From Bacteriovorax sp. PP10 (lineage in GTDB: Bacteria; Bdellovibrionota; Bacteriovoracia; Bacteriovoracales; Bacteriovoracaceae), in NCBI RefSeq assembly GCF_035013165.1, contig NZ_JAYGJQ010000001.1:1975302-2039301 (forward strand): a stretch of 64,000 nt of DNA, written 5' to 3'. The translations under genes were made by a program, and so were the position numbers. This document shows, in pieces, positions 1 to 7,942 of this stretch (position 1 is the first letter of the stretch; every line of letters starts with the position of its first letter). The notes beneath the pieces are model-generated. The model saw nothing but the letters and a program-made list of their open reading frames with translations, made no database searches and had not been told where the DNA came from.

Positions 1-1
1 T

Positions 2-871
2 ACTGACTTCAAATGGAACCACTACAGAAACTCTGTTTTAGGTGACCCTCTTATGTGGACCGTCTTTGGTGACGTAAGCGATGAGGAGCAACCAAGCTTT
101 AAAGATAAAGACGTGACAATCATTATGTGTGGAGTTCACGGTGATGAAATCACGCCGATTAAATTCTGCTTTGATTTAATGTATTACCTGCGCTCAGCTT
201 ACACTGACCCGGAAAGATCTAAAGAGTTCGCTAATAAAGTTGTTCTCATTTCTCCGTTAGTGAATCCAGATTCATATTTCAAGAAGAGGCCTACTCGTAT
301 GAATGCGAGAGGGATTGATCCTAATAGAAACTTCCCAACGAAAGACTGGCAGACAATGGCCCGTCAACTTTGGTTGTCGAAATTTAAAAGAGACAAGAGA
401 AGAAACCCAGGTGAAAAACCAAACAGTGAGCCGGAAGTTGTCTTCCAGGTGAATCTGATTAAGCGCTACAACCCGGATAAGATTGTTTCTGTGCACTCAC
501 CATTAACACTTCTTGATTACGACGGCCCAAGCACTGCCATCACTAATGGGATGGACGGTATTAAAGCTCATGAGCTTTTAATCCAGATGAGTAGAGATGC
601 TTCAGGCTACAACATTAAAGACTATCCATTTTTTCCAGGCTCGCTTGGGAACTGGGCAGGACAAGAAAGAAATATCCCGACTTATACATTAGAGCTCCCA
701 TCATCGGACCCAAGAAAGAACGGTGAGTACTGGAACCTGTTTGAATCGGCCATGCATAAAGTAATTGTTCATAACCTTCGCCAAAATATCGCTAAGGCCC
801 CGGTCATGGATGATCCAACTGTCACAAAAGAGGCGACTCCGGCCGCTATCGCTATCCCTTCACCCAACTAA
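2..871 (+). CDS. M14-family zinc carboxypeptidase-like protein (5' partial)
   Basis: The reading frame is open to the window edge (residues TDFKWNHYRNS precede the first ATG at 53), so the gene starts upstream. The motif GVHGDE gives the H-x-x-E zinc pair. RGIDPNRNFP is the substrate-carboxylate Arg/Asn-Arg segment of M14 enzymes, SVHSP supplies the third zinc His, and TLELPSS holds the likely catalytic Glu. These fit the MpaA/succinylglutamate-desuccinylase side of M14, which cuts murein peptides or similar amide bonds. The C-terminus ends in an Ala/Pro/Thr-rich tail. Substrate and location are not determinable because any signal peptide would lie outside the window. A muropeptide amidase is the favoured guess. 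Confidence 0.75.
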   Translation, partial: TDFKWNHYRNSVLGDPLMWTVFGDVSDEEQPSFKDKDVTIIMCGVHGDEITPIKFCFDLMYYLRSAYTDPERSKEFANKVVLISPLVNPDSYFKKRPTRMNARGIDPNRNFPTKDWQTMARQLWLSKFKRDKRRNPGEKPNSEPEVVFQVNLIKRYNPDKIVSVHSPLTLLDYDGPSTAITNGMDGIKAHELLIQMSRDASGYNIKDYPFFPGSLGNWAGQERNIPTYTLELPSSDPRKNGEYWNLFESAMHKVIVHNLRQNIAKAPVMDDPTVTKEATPAAIAIPSPN

Positions 872-899
872 TTTGGTCACCTGCAAATTTTAATTGGCA

Positions 900-905
900 T
901 ATAAT
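900..905 (+). promoter_or_regulatory. Candidate -10 box upstream of the PilZ/AAA regulator
   Basis: A perfect TATAAT lies 67 bases before the ATG at 972. No good -35 is seen at 16-18 bp, so this is a weak call. An SD-like TAGGAG precedes the start codon. Confidence 0.3.
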
Positions 906-971
906 TCAAGTTTTAAAAAAAAGTGGCGATAAGACTCTTAAGTTGATCTGTAGATTAGTTAGGAGTGAACC

Positions 972-2945
972 ATGCTAGCAAGTTTTTCTGAATTTAAGTT
1001 TTACCAATCATTCAGAATTCCTGTTGAAGAGGCCGACGATCTTAGATTCTTGGTGCAAATGGCACGAGAAAAAGGCGGTCAGGAAGAATACATCGACGAT
1101 GCAAAGTTGATTGATATCTCTTTAACCGGATTAGGTTTTGCGACAGCTGAGCGAATTTCAGTCGGTCGTGAAATTACCATTTCATTACAATTTAAAAAAC
1201 ATCACATGGATTTAACAGGGAAAGTCGTGCGCGCTTTCTCTCAAACATTAGATGATCAAAAAATCATTTACGGTATTGAGATTGAAGAAGAAAAGGGGAT
1301 TGCAAAATTCCTTGAGCACTATATTTTAGGTTTCTCTTCTGAGAGACTTAAAAACTGTTTAATTGATTCAGCAATTAAAGAGCGCTATACAAAAGCGACT
1401 GATGGTTTTGAGATTTTCTCACTGCTATTATCACTCTTTAAAGACATCACTCACTTTGGTGATAAAGAAGGATTCATCGAGTCTATGCTTGATGAAGTTA
1501 TCCGTATTTTAAATGCTCAAAGAGCTTCTTTATTTTTAATTAACCCGGAAACAAATGAGCTTGAAGCTGTTTGTGCTTTAGGGATTAGAAAAGAGCAGTT
1601 GAAGTTCGACTACCGCGTAGGGATTGCTGGATCAGTATTCACTACAGGAGTTGCTCTTAACATCGATACAATTCACGATAGCACGCGCTTTAACGAAGCT
1701 TTCGATATGAAGTTTGGTTTCGAGACAAAATCAATTATCTGTCACCCGATTCACAACCGTGAAGACAAGATCATTGGTGTTATCGAAGTTTTAAACAAAA
1801 GAAATGAAGATAGATTTTCGATTGAAGATGAAAAGACGATGAAAGTTTTATCGCTTATTTTCTCTTCTGTGTTTTATAACTTTACGCCGATGTCAGATAA
1901 GTCGCTTATCAGAAGATTCTCGAATCCATTTGATAGAAAGAACGCGCTTATCGGTAGAGTGCCTCACGTCGCATCTCTTAGATCTACAATTGTAAAATTG
2001 AAAGACATTGAAGCGCCGGTATTAATTTTCGGAGAGCGCGGTGTAGGTAAATCACTTTACTCAAAAATTCTTCACGTTGAAGGTCAACGTGGATTAAAAG
2101 GTTTTGAAGTCATCAATTGTGCTGATAAAGACCAGGACTTTGTTGGAAGACAATTGTTTGGGCCGGATGAAACAGAATGTAAGTTGATTACTTGTCAGGG
2201 TGGTACTGTGCAGCTGCACGAAATTTGGGCCTTATCTCCAAAGCACCAAAAAATGCTTTTAGAGACGATGAAGTCACGCCATATCCCTGAGACAAAATTT
2301 AGTTTAGACGTACGTATTGTTGCAACGACAACGAGAGACTTAGGTCTTCTTGTATCGAATGGTGACTTTGATAATGAGCTTTATGAATACATTTCAAAAG
2401 CGACAGTATTCATGGAACCACTTCGTCGTCGTGGAGATGATATTGAACTTCTTTGCGATTATTTCTTAAAACTAGAATGTAAGAAAGAAGGGCTTCTACT
2501 TAAATCATTTGCTCCAAAATTAATGGAGAAATTGAAGAAGTATGACTGGCCAGGAAACATCAAGGAATTAAAACTTTGTGTGGAAAGAGCGGTTCTATAC
2601 AACCCTAAGTCACACGTTATTACGGATATTGAAATTGAAGACTCAGCTTCACCTCTTGTGGATCTTTCAGAGAAGAAGAGAATGTTTGGAGATCTTCCGT
2701 TCGTAAGTGATCACAGTATCGCCCTTAAAGACCGTATGTCTTTGGTGGAGCGCGAAATGATTCACGCCGAGATCAGAAGATGCAATGGGAATAAGTCCAA
2801 AGCAGCAAAAGCGATGGGAATAAGCCGCGAAGCTCTAAGAAAGAAACTTCTGATGAGTACGGATATTTTAAAATCCCTGAATCTTTCTGAAGATGAACGA
2901 TTAAGATTCTTAAAAGAAGACGATGAATTTGCGAATGCGGCCTAA
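972..2945 (+). CDS. PilZ-GAF-AAA+-Fis transcriptional regulator, sigma-54-activator-like but without GAFTGA
   Basis: Domain order in this 657-aa protein: PilZ-like region (DISLTGLGF, about residues 47-55), GAF domain (about 150-310), AAA+ core, and a C-terminal Fis-type helix-turn-helix (about 600-625, GNKSKAAKAMGISRE). Walker A is GERGVGKS near residue 354 and the R-finger region has DWPGN near 525. Where NtrC-type activators carry LFG...GAFTGA, this protein has LFGPDETECKL, so the sigma-54 contact loop is missing. The Walker B Asp is replaced (QLHEIW instead of LDEI). It therefore probably does not activate sigma-54 polymerase. It may act as a repressor or sigma-70 regulator, or be an inactive relative. 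The classical PilZ RxxxR is not evident. It lies 19 bp upstream of cdaA, probably in the same transcription unit. Confidence 0.85.
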   Translation: MLASFSEFKFYQSFRIPVEEADDLRFLVQMAREKGGQEEYIDDAKLIDISLTGLGFATAERISVGREITISLQFKKHHMDLTGKVVRAFSQTLDDQKIIYGIEIEEEKGIAKFLEHYILGFSSERLKNCLIDSAIKERYTKATDGFEIFSLLLSLFKDITHFGDKEGFIESMLDEVIRILNAQRASLFLINPETNELEAVCALGIRKEQLKFDYRVGIAGSVFTTGVALNIDTIHDSTRFNEAFDMKFGFETKSIICHPIHNREDKIIGVIEVLNKRNEDRFSIEDEKTMKVLSLIFSSVFYNFTPMSDKSLIRRFSNPFDRKNALIGRVPHVASLRSTIVKLKDIEAPVLIFGERGVGKSLYSKILHVEGQRGLKGFEVINCADKDQDFVGRQLFGPDETECKLITCQGGTVQLHEIWALSPKHQKMLLETMKSRHIPETKFSLDVRIVATTTRDLGLLVSNGDFDNELYEYISKATVFMEPLRRRGDDIELLCDYFLKLECKKEGLLLKSFAPKLMEKLKKYDWPGNIKELKLCVERAVLYNPKSHVITDIEIEDSASPLVDLSEKKRMFGDLPFVSDHSIALKDRMSLVEREMIHAEIRRCNGNKSKAAKAMGISREALRKKLLMSTDILKSLNLSEDERLRFLKEDDEFANAA

Positions 2946-2964
2946 TAGGGGATAGAATAGCTCT

Positions 2965-3780
2965 ATGTCCTTTTTAAGCCCATTTTTTAACCATCTCAAT
3001 ATAAAAGACTTCATCGACATCCTGATCGTTGCGATTCTTATATATCAACTATTGTTGATTGTAAGAGGTACAAAAGCAGCTCAGATGATTGTCGGTCTGG
3101 GGTTTCTCTTCGGTCTATTTTGGCTCGGGATCACGTTTAAGCTTTACTCGCTTAACTGGGTCCTGGCGCATTTTTTCGACTCATTTTTCATTATCGTTGT
3201 GGTGTTATTCCAGGATCAGTTCCGAAGTGCTCTGGCCTCGGTTGGGACTAGAAGAAATATCCTGACAGTCTTTTCAAAAGACGTTCACGATTTTGAAATC
3301 GATGAAATCGTCGAGGCCTGTGGAGCTTTGTCGCGTGAAAAGATCGGGGCACTGATCGTTATTGAGCGCACACACGGTTTACTCAACTATATCAATACCG
3401 GGACTCGTCTGGATTCACGTATCCATTCGGATATTATTTATTCAATCTTTGAATCGAGCTCGTCTCTGCATGACGGAGCGATTATTTTACAAAACTCAAA
3501 ACTGACAGCAGCAGGATGTTTCTTGCCCCTGTCGAAAAATTTCGATATCGAGAGACATTTAGGGACCCGTCACAGGGCCGCTTTGGGATTAACTGAAGTA
3601 ACCGACGCATTAGTTATCACTTGTTCGGAAGAAAGTGGTAAGATTAATCTATGTGTAGAGGGCGTATTTTATTTGTGTAAGACCGAAAAGGAGCTTGGAC
3701 AATATCTTCGTCATATCTGGAGCAATGAAAGCTTAGACAGTGCTCTACGACCTATTAAGACCAAGGATATCGTTCGTTGA
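2965..3780 (+). CDS. cdaA: Diadenylate cyclase CdaA (c-di-AMP synthase)
   Basis: Makes cyclic di-AMP from two ATP at the inner membrane. The N-terminal third has three hydrophobic segments, followed by the DAC (DisA_N) domain. Both signature motifs are present: DGA at residues 170-172 and RHR at 202-204 (GTRHRAA). At 271 aa it matches the usual CdaA length. It is followed by a YbbR-domain gene with a 4-bp overlap and then glmM, the cdaA-cdaR-glmM order known from Firmicutes, in which CdaR and GlmM control the cyclase. The signalling nucleotide is thus coupled to amino-sugar supply for peptidoglycan. Confidence 0.95.
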   Translation: MSFLSPFFNHLNIKDFIDILIVAILIYQLLLIVRGTKAAQMIVGLGFLFGLFWLGITFKLYSLNWVLAHFFDSFFIIVVVLFQDQFRSALASVGTRRNILTVFSKDVHDFEIDEIVEACGALSREKIGALIVIERTHGLLNYINTGTRLDSRIHSDIIYSIFESSSSLHDGAIILQNSKLTAAGCFLPLSKNFDIERHLGTRHRAALGLTEVTDALVITCSEESGKINLCVEGVFYLCKTEKELGQYLRHIWSNESLDSALRPIKTKDIVR

Positions 3781-4460
3781 AATTAGAAAAAGCGCAAAGA
3801 CATACTCTGAAGATCATCGCGATATTTTTTGCCGTGTCGTTGTGGTTCTATGTCTTAAACAGCGAGCCGGTAGAAGTCGAAAAGAAAATCTCCATTGAAT
3901 TTTTAGTTCCCAAAGGATTTGCGGTTTCCAGCAATACAGAAAGACAATTACAGTTGAAGTTAAAAGGCTCAAAAGCTTTTATCGGAAACGTTTTTTCTAA
4001 CAAAGAAAAACTGGTGATCGACTTGGTGCCTTATTATAAAAAGTTTGGGAAGAATTTCAAAGTCCAGTACCTTCCTTCTCAGATTTCTGTGCCATTTGGT
4101 GTCGATATTCTTGAGATGCATCCAAAAGAAGCGACGATTGAAATCGACCGTCTGGTTCAAATGGAGCTACCGGTAAAAATTCAGTATATTGGTAATATGC
4201 CCTATGACCGCAAATTTAAAGAAGTGAGTATCGACCCACAAAATATCATGATCAGCGGGCCTATTGATGTGATTAGAAAAATGTCACACCTGGAAACAAA
4301 TCCGGTGAATCTGTCGAGTATCGAGAAAGATGAGGGGACCATAACTGTTCCTATTGATGAGATTGACCCACGTCTCTCATTTGAAGAAAATCCTAGAGTA
4401 AAATTAAAATATAAAGTACAACTGACCATTCCAAAACGTGAGTCTGTTAAAAAAGAGTAA
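3777..4460 (+). CDS. cdaR: CdaR-like YbbR-domain regulator of CdaA
   Basis: Starts with TTG inside the cdaA stop (TTGA overlap), so it is translationally coupled. The 227-aa protein has one N-terminal membrane anchor (about residues 10-27, IIAIFFAVSLWFYVL) and an extracytoplasmic region with YbbR-type repeats (about 35-110 and 130-215). In Firmicutes CdaR binds CdaA and tunes c-di-AMP output. Firmicute CdaR usually carries four YbbR repeats and this one about two, so it is a short form. The function is inferred from position and fold. Confidence 0.85.
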   Translation: MKLEKAQRHTLKIIAIFFAVSLWFYVLNSEPVEVEKKISIEFLVPKGFAVSSNTERQLQLKLKGSKAFIGNVFSNKEKLVIDLVPYYKKFGKNFKVQYLPSQISVPFGVDILEMHPKEATIEIDRLVQMELPVKIQYIGNMPYDRKFKEVSIDPQNIMISGPIDVIRKMSHLETNPVNLSSIEKDEGTITVPIDEIDPRLSFEENPRVKLKYKVQLTIPKRESVKKE

Positions 4461-4493
4461 CGTTTTAAAACTAGTTGTTAAAAAGGGACATGT

Positions 4494-5858
4494 ATGTCGG
4501 AGAGAAAACTTTTCGGGACAGATGGAATTCGCGGTAAGGCCAATGCTTACCCAATGACAGCAGAGATTGCAACCGCTCTTGGGCGCGCTGTAACTTTTCA
4601 CTTCCAATCCATTAATCCCACAAATACGAAACCTGTAATCATCGTTGGAAAAGATACGCGCCTTAGCTGTTACATGCTTGAGATGGCCTTTGCTTCTGGT
4701 GTGTGTTCACAAGGTGGAGAAGTTATTTTAACAGGTCCTCTTCCTACGCCGGGAGTTGCTTTCGTTACTCATAACATGAGAGCAGACGCTGGAGTTATGA
4801 TTTCAGCTTCTCACAATCACTTCCAGGATAATGGGATTAAAATTTTTGACGGTAAAGGAAATAAACTTCCAGACTCTGTTGAAATCGAACTTGAAAGACT
4901 TATTTTAAATCCTGACCTAATGCCGGTGAAATACGCTGGTCAGTTAGGGAATGCTGAAAGATTAAAAGAAGTTTATGGCCGCTACATCGTTCAAGTTAAA
5001 TCAGCTCTTGCATCTGATTATGACCTGGATGGAATGCGTATCGTTTTAGACTGCGCCAATGGTGCCGGTTATAAAGTAACACCAATGATCTTCCAGGAAT
5101 TGGGAGCAGAAGTTTTCTCAATCGGGATTAGCCCGAACGGTGAAAACATCAATAAGAACTGTGGCTCTCTTCACCCTGAAGCAGCTCGCACAGAAGTTTT
5201 ACGCTACAGAGCTGACATTGGTATTTGTATCGATGGTGACGGCGACCGCGTAAGTGTTATTGATCAAGAGGGAACTCTGATTGATGGTGATAAACTGATT
5301 GGTTTATTTGCGAAGCTACTACTTGCTCGTGGAGAACTAAAAAAAGGCGATACAGTTGTCGGAACAGTTATGTCGAATCTTGGATTAGAATTATACGTTC
5401 AGTCTCTGGGATTAAAATTCCACAGAACAAAAGTTGGTGACAGATACATCATCGAATATATGCGCGCGAATCATTGTATTCTTGGAGGAGAGCCTTCAGG
5501 ACATATTATTTTCAGCAAACATTCAACAACGGGTGACGGATCTCTTGGTGGATTAAAAGTTATTGAAGCAATGAAATACTTCAATAAATCACTAAAAGAC
5601 CTGGTTGCTGAAGTGACACTTTTTCCACAGGTTATTAAGAACGTTGTGGTAAAAAATAAACCGGTGCTTGAAACAGTAAAATCAATTAACGATGCTACAA
5701 TTGAAGCTGAGAAAAAACTCGATGGCCGCGGGAGAGTTCTTCTTAGATACTCAGGAACAGAGCCACTACTTCGCGTAATGGTTGAAGGTGAGAACGCTGA
5801 GTTGGTTGAAGAAGAATGTAATCGTTTAATTCAAGTTGTAACCAAAGAGATTGGTTAG
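4494..5858 (+). CDS. glmM: Phosphoglucosamine mutase GlmM
   Basis: Converts glucosamine-6-phosphate to glucosamine-1-phosphate for UDP-GlcNAc, feeding peptidoglycan and LPS. It begins FGTDGIRGKAN, has the phosphoserine loop ISASHNH (catalytic Ser about 106), the metal loop DGDGDR and the phosphate-binding RYSGTEPLLR near the C-terminus. At 454 aa the length is typical. An AAAAGGGA stretch precedes the ATG. In other bacteria GlmM binds and inhibits CdaA, which fits the adjacent cdaA-cdaR pair. Confidence 0.97.
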   Translation: MSERKLFGTDGIRGKANAYPMTAEIATALGRAVTFHFQSINPTNTKPVIIVGKDTRLSCYMLEMAFASGVCSQGGEVILTGPLPTPGVAFVTHNMRADAGVMISASHNHFQDNGIKIFDGKGNKLPDSVEIELERLILNPDLMPVKYAGQLGNAERLKEVYGRYIVQVKSALASDYDLDGMRIVLDCANGAGYKVTPMIFQELGAEVFSIGISPNGENINKNCGSLHPEAARTEVLRYRADIGICIDGDGDRVSVIDQEGTLIDGDKLIGLFAKLLLARGELKKGDTVVGTVMSNLGLELYVQSLGLKFHRTKVGDRYIIEYMRANHCILGGEPSGHIIFSKHSTTGDGSLGGLKVIEAMKYFNKSLKDLVAEVTLFPQVIKNVVVKNKPVLETVKSINDATIEAEKKLDGRGRVLLRYSGTEPLLRVMVEGENAELVEEECNRLIQVVTKEIG

Positions 5859-5882
5859 TCATTATTTTAGGGAGAGCTGTCC

Positions 5883-6638
5883 ATGATACCTCGTTTAGGA
5901 ATTAACATTGACCACGTAGCAACTCTAAGACAAGCACGCGGGGAAGATTACCCAAGTGTTGTTGATGCTGCTCAAGTGTCACTTTTAAATGGTGCTGACC
6001 AAATCACAATTCACTTAAGAGAAGACCGTCGCCATATTCAGGATACTGATGTGGAAACTGTGCGCCTTGTGACTAAGAGATTTGGAAAACCACTTAATCT
6101 TGAAATGGGTGTGAATCCTGAAATCGTAGAAATTGCTATCGCTTCAGGCCCTGAGTGGATCTGTTTAGTTCCGGAAAAACGTCAGGAAAAAACCACTGAA
6201 GGTGGATTGGATCTTTTAGATGATGCTAACTTTATCCGCATCGAAGAAGCCGTTAAGAAATTAAAGTCTTCTATTAAAGACGTGAAGATCTCACTTTTTC
6301 TTGAAGCAAAAATTGAAGTGCTTATCCGCGCGACTCAATTAAATATCGACGCTGTTGAAATCCACACTGGAGAGTACGCTCGCGTTTTCTCTAACGGAGA
6401 CGATATTGGGCGCTTCATTGAACAATACAAAGCTGCTAAAGAATTTTTAACTAATAATAAGATCGCGACTCACGCAGGTCACGGTTTGACGGATGAAAGT
6501 GTTGTGCCTCTTCTAGAGCACAAAATTTTCGAAGAATACAATATCGGTCACTGGATCATTTGCCATGCTCTATTTAATGGACTCTCAAACACTATAAAGA
6601 GTCTTAAGAGCGTTTTTGATTCTCATCCCCTAAAGTAG
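5883..6638 (+). CDS. pdxJ: Pyridoxine 5'-phosphate synthase PdxJ
   Basis: Condenses 1-deoxyxylulose-5-phosphate with 3-amino-2-oxopropyl phosphate in the DXP-dependent vitamin B6 pathway. It starts with the family signature RLGINIDHVATLRQARG and carries HLREDRRHI, NLEMG, HTGEYA and HAGHGL, the TIM-barrel phosphate and active-site segments. 251 aa is close to the usual 240-250. It follows glmM by 24 bp with GGGAG as ribosome binding site and is probably co-transcribed. Confidence 0.96.
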   Translation: MIPRLGINIDHVATLRQARGEDYPSVVDAAQVSLLNGADQITIHLREDRRHIQDTDVETVRLVTKRFGKPLNLEMGVNPEIVEIAIASGPEWICLVPEKRQEKTTEGGLDLLDDANFIRIEEAVKKLKSSIKDVKISLFLEAKIEVLIRATQLNIDAVEIHTGEYARVFSNGDDIGRFIEQYKAAKEFLTNNKIATHAGHGLTDESVVPLLEHKIFEEYNIGHWIICHALFNGLSNTIKSLKSVFDSHPLK

Positions 6639-6645
6639 GTAACTC

Positions 6646-7071
6646 ATGTCTGTCGTTCGCACTTGGAAGAAGGTATTAGAATCTGATTTGGCCAATATCG
6701 CCCTTGAAATGAAAGAGGTGATTGAACCCCCTAGTGTCATCATTTTAGATGGCCCGGTAGGAGCAGGAAAAACGACATTCACAAAAATCTTTTTAGATAG
6801 AAAAGGGACCGCAAGTCCAACGTATTCGATCATCAACGAAGTAGACAACCTTCTTCATGCTGATCTTTACCGTATCGAAAAGAAAGAAGAACTGATCCAC
6901 CTCGAAATCCCAATGTATCTGGAAGAAAAAGATTATTTTCTCATTGAATGGGGGATGCCATACCTGCACCAATTGCAAAGAATAATAGGTGATGAATTCA
7001 AATACTATCAGCTCAAAATCGAGATAAACGAAAACAATTCACGCAATTTTTTGCTTACAAAGATCACGTAA
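6646..7071 (+). CDS. tsaE: tRNA threonylcarbamoyladenosine biosynthesis ATPase TsaE
   Basis: TsaE (YjeE) is the P-loop ATPase of the TsaBDE complex that makes t6A at position 37 of ANN-decoding tRNAs. Walker A is LDGPVGAGKTT near residue 36, followed by the switch-like SPTYSI and the ADLYRI and LIEWG motifs typical of the family. 141 aa is normal. It lies 7 bp after pdxJ and is the last gene of the run starting at 972. tsaB and tsaD are not in the window. Confidence 0.93.
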   Translation: MSVVRTWKKVLESDLANIALEMKEVIEPPSVIILDGPVGAGKTTFTKIFLDRKGTASPTYSIINEVDNLLHADLYRIEKKEELIHLEIPMYLEEKDYFLIEWGMPYLHQLQRIIGDEFKYYQLKIEINENNSRNFLLTKIT

Positions 7072-7432
7072 TAGATTTGTTCATCGGCAAACTTTTCCGA
7101 TCAAAACGCTCCAATGAATTATTTTTATATCAATAAATTGCATTGTATCAAGTGACCTAATCCATCGGTTTTATTGGGGATTTACCCGATCTTAACGCTT
7201 AAGACTACCTTAATTTCAATACCTTACCATCAAAAGTTCGAAAATAGGTGGTTGACTTCTGTGTTTCGTACACGTCATACTATTCTTGTTAGGTTGGTTC
7301 TTTGAGATAGAATCAGTTAGCTAGAAAGGATTGCACGGATGAGCAATTCTACCAGTAGACGACACACGCATTTCTCAAGAATTATTTCTAAATCAGGTTA
7401 CGATCAATTGGATTTTTTATGGAGGAAGACCA
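7072..7432. other. 361-bp intergenic region upstream of the Rrf2 regulator
   Basis: It holds a possible promoter (TTGACT at 7252-7257, CATACT at 7276-7281, 18-bp spacer) and a 42-codon leader ORF beginning at 7339. A small ATCGG/CCGAT stem just after tsaE has no U-run. No IscR-type operator, tRNA or riboswitch core was recognised in the rest. Confidence 0.5.
7252..7281 (+). promoter_or_regulatory. Candidate sigma-70 promoter for the iscR-like gene
   Basis: TTGACT (5/6) and CATACT (4/6) are separated by 18 bp. This would give a leader of about 145 nt containing the short ORF at 7339. Confidence 0.4.
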
Positions 7433-7467
7433 ATGAGACTTACATCAAAAGGGCGTTACGCAGTTAG
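7339..7467 (+). CDS. Possible 42-aa upstream ORF overlapping the Rrf2 regulator start
   Basis: ATG at 7339 is preceded by AAAGGA with 8-nt spacing. The ORF (MSNSTSRRHTHFSRI...) runs 42 codons and stops at 7467, 35 nt inside the next gene, whose start lies at 7433 in another frame. Its ribosome path would cross the downstream SD (GGAGGA). It is basic (Arg/Lys/His-rich) and matches nothing I recognise. It could be a translated leader that modulates the regulator or a chance ORF. Confidence 0.35.
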   Translation: MSNSTSRRHTHFSRIISKSGYDQLDFLWRKTNETYIKRALRS

Positions 7468-7942
7468 AGCAATGTTAGACCTTACTACTCATTCAAATGG
7501 GAATCCGGTAAGATTACAAGAAATTTCAACAAGACAGAACATCAGTCTTCACTACTTAGAACAACTTTTTAGAAAGCTAAGAAATGGTCAAGCAGTTAAG
7601 TCGGTTCGTGGTCCAGGTGGCGGGTATGTACTTGCTAGAAACCAAGACCAGATCACAATTAAAGACGTATTAGACTGTGTTGGTGAAAACATCAACCCTG
7701 CTCGTGATATCGTTGGATCAGAAGCTGAAGCAGCGAACTCTCTTGAGTTCCACCTGTCGAAGAACTACTTCATGAACCTTGGGATTATCATGAAAGAATA
7801 TCTTGCAACAACTTCACTTGGTGATCTTGTTCGTAAGACAAAAGAAACTGAAGCTGAAGCTGGAATTGGCGCTTCATCTACTGACTCAGCTGGAATTATG
7901 ACTTCAGCGATCAGAAATCCGATTGGAGAGATCAATCAGTAA
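7433..7942 (+). CDS. Rrf2/IscR-family transcriptional regulator lacking the cluster cysteines
   Basis: The N-terminus MRLTSKGRYAVRAMLDL and the winged helix (ISTRQNISLHYLEQLFRKLR, then SVRGPGGGY) are classic Rrf2/IscR. Real IscR binds [2Fe-2S] through three Cys (92, 98, 104 in E. coli). Here the only Cys in 169 aa is C82 (LDCVGEN) and the corresponding loop reads NINPARDIVGSEAEA. If it senses clusters it must do so differently. The gene is followed with a 20-bp overlap by a cysteine desulfurase, so control of sulfur or Fe-S assembly is likely. A strong GGAGGA site precedes the ATG. Confidence 0.85.
   Translation: MRLTSKGRYAVRAMLDLTTHSNGNPVRLQEISTRQNISLHYLEQLFRKLRNGQAVKSVRGPGGGYVLARNQDQITIKDVLDCVGENINPARDIVGSEAEAANSLEFHLSKNYFMNLGIIMKEYLATTSLGDLVRKTKETEAEAGIGASSTDSAGIMTSAIRNPIGEINQ

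Noticed and set aside
891..905. Sigma-54 promoter (TTGGCAT...) before the PilZ/AAA regulator
   Set aside because: The -12 GC is missing at the needed spacing; TATAAT is a better reading.
7090..7115. Terminator after tsaE
   Set aside because: ATCGG/CCGAT stem is only 5 bp and has no T-run directly after it.
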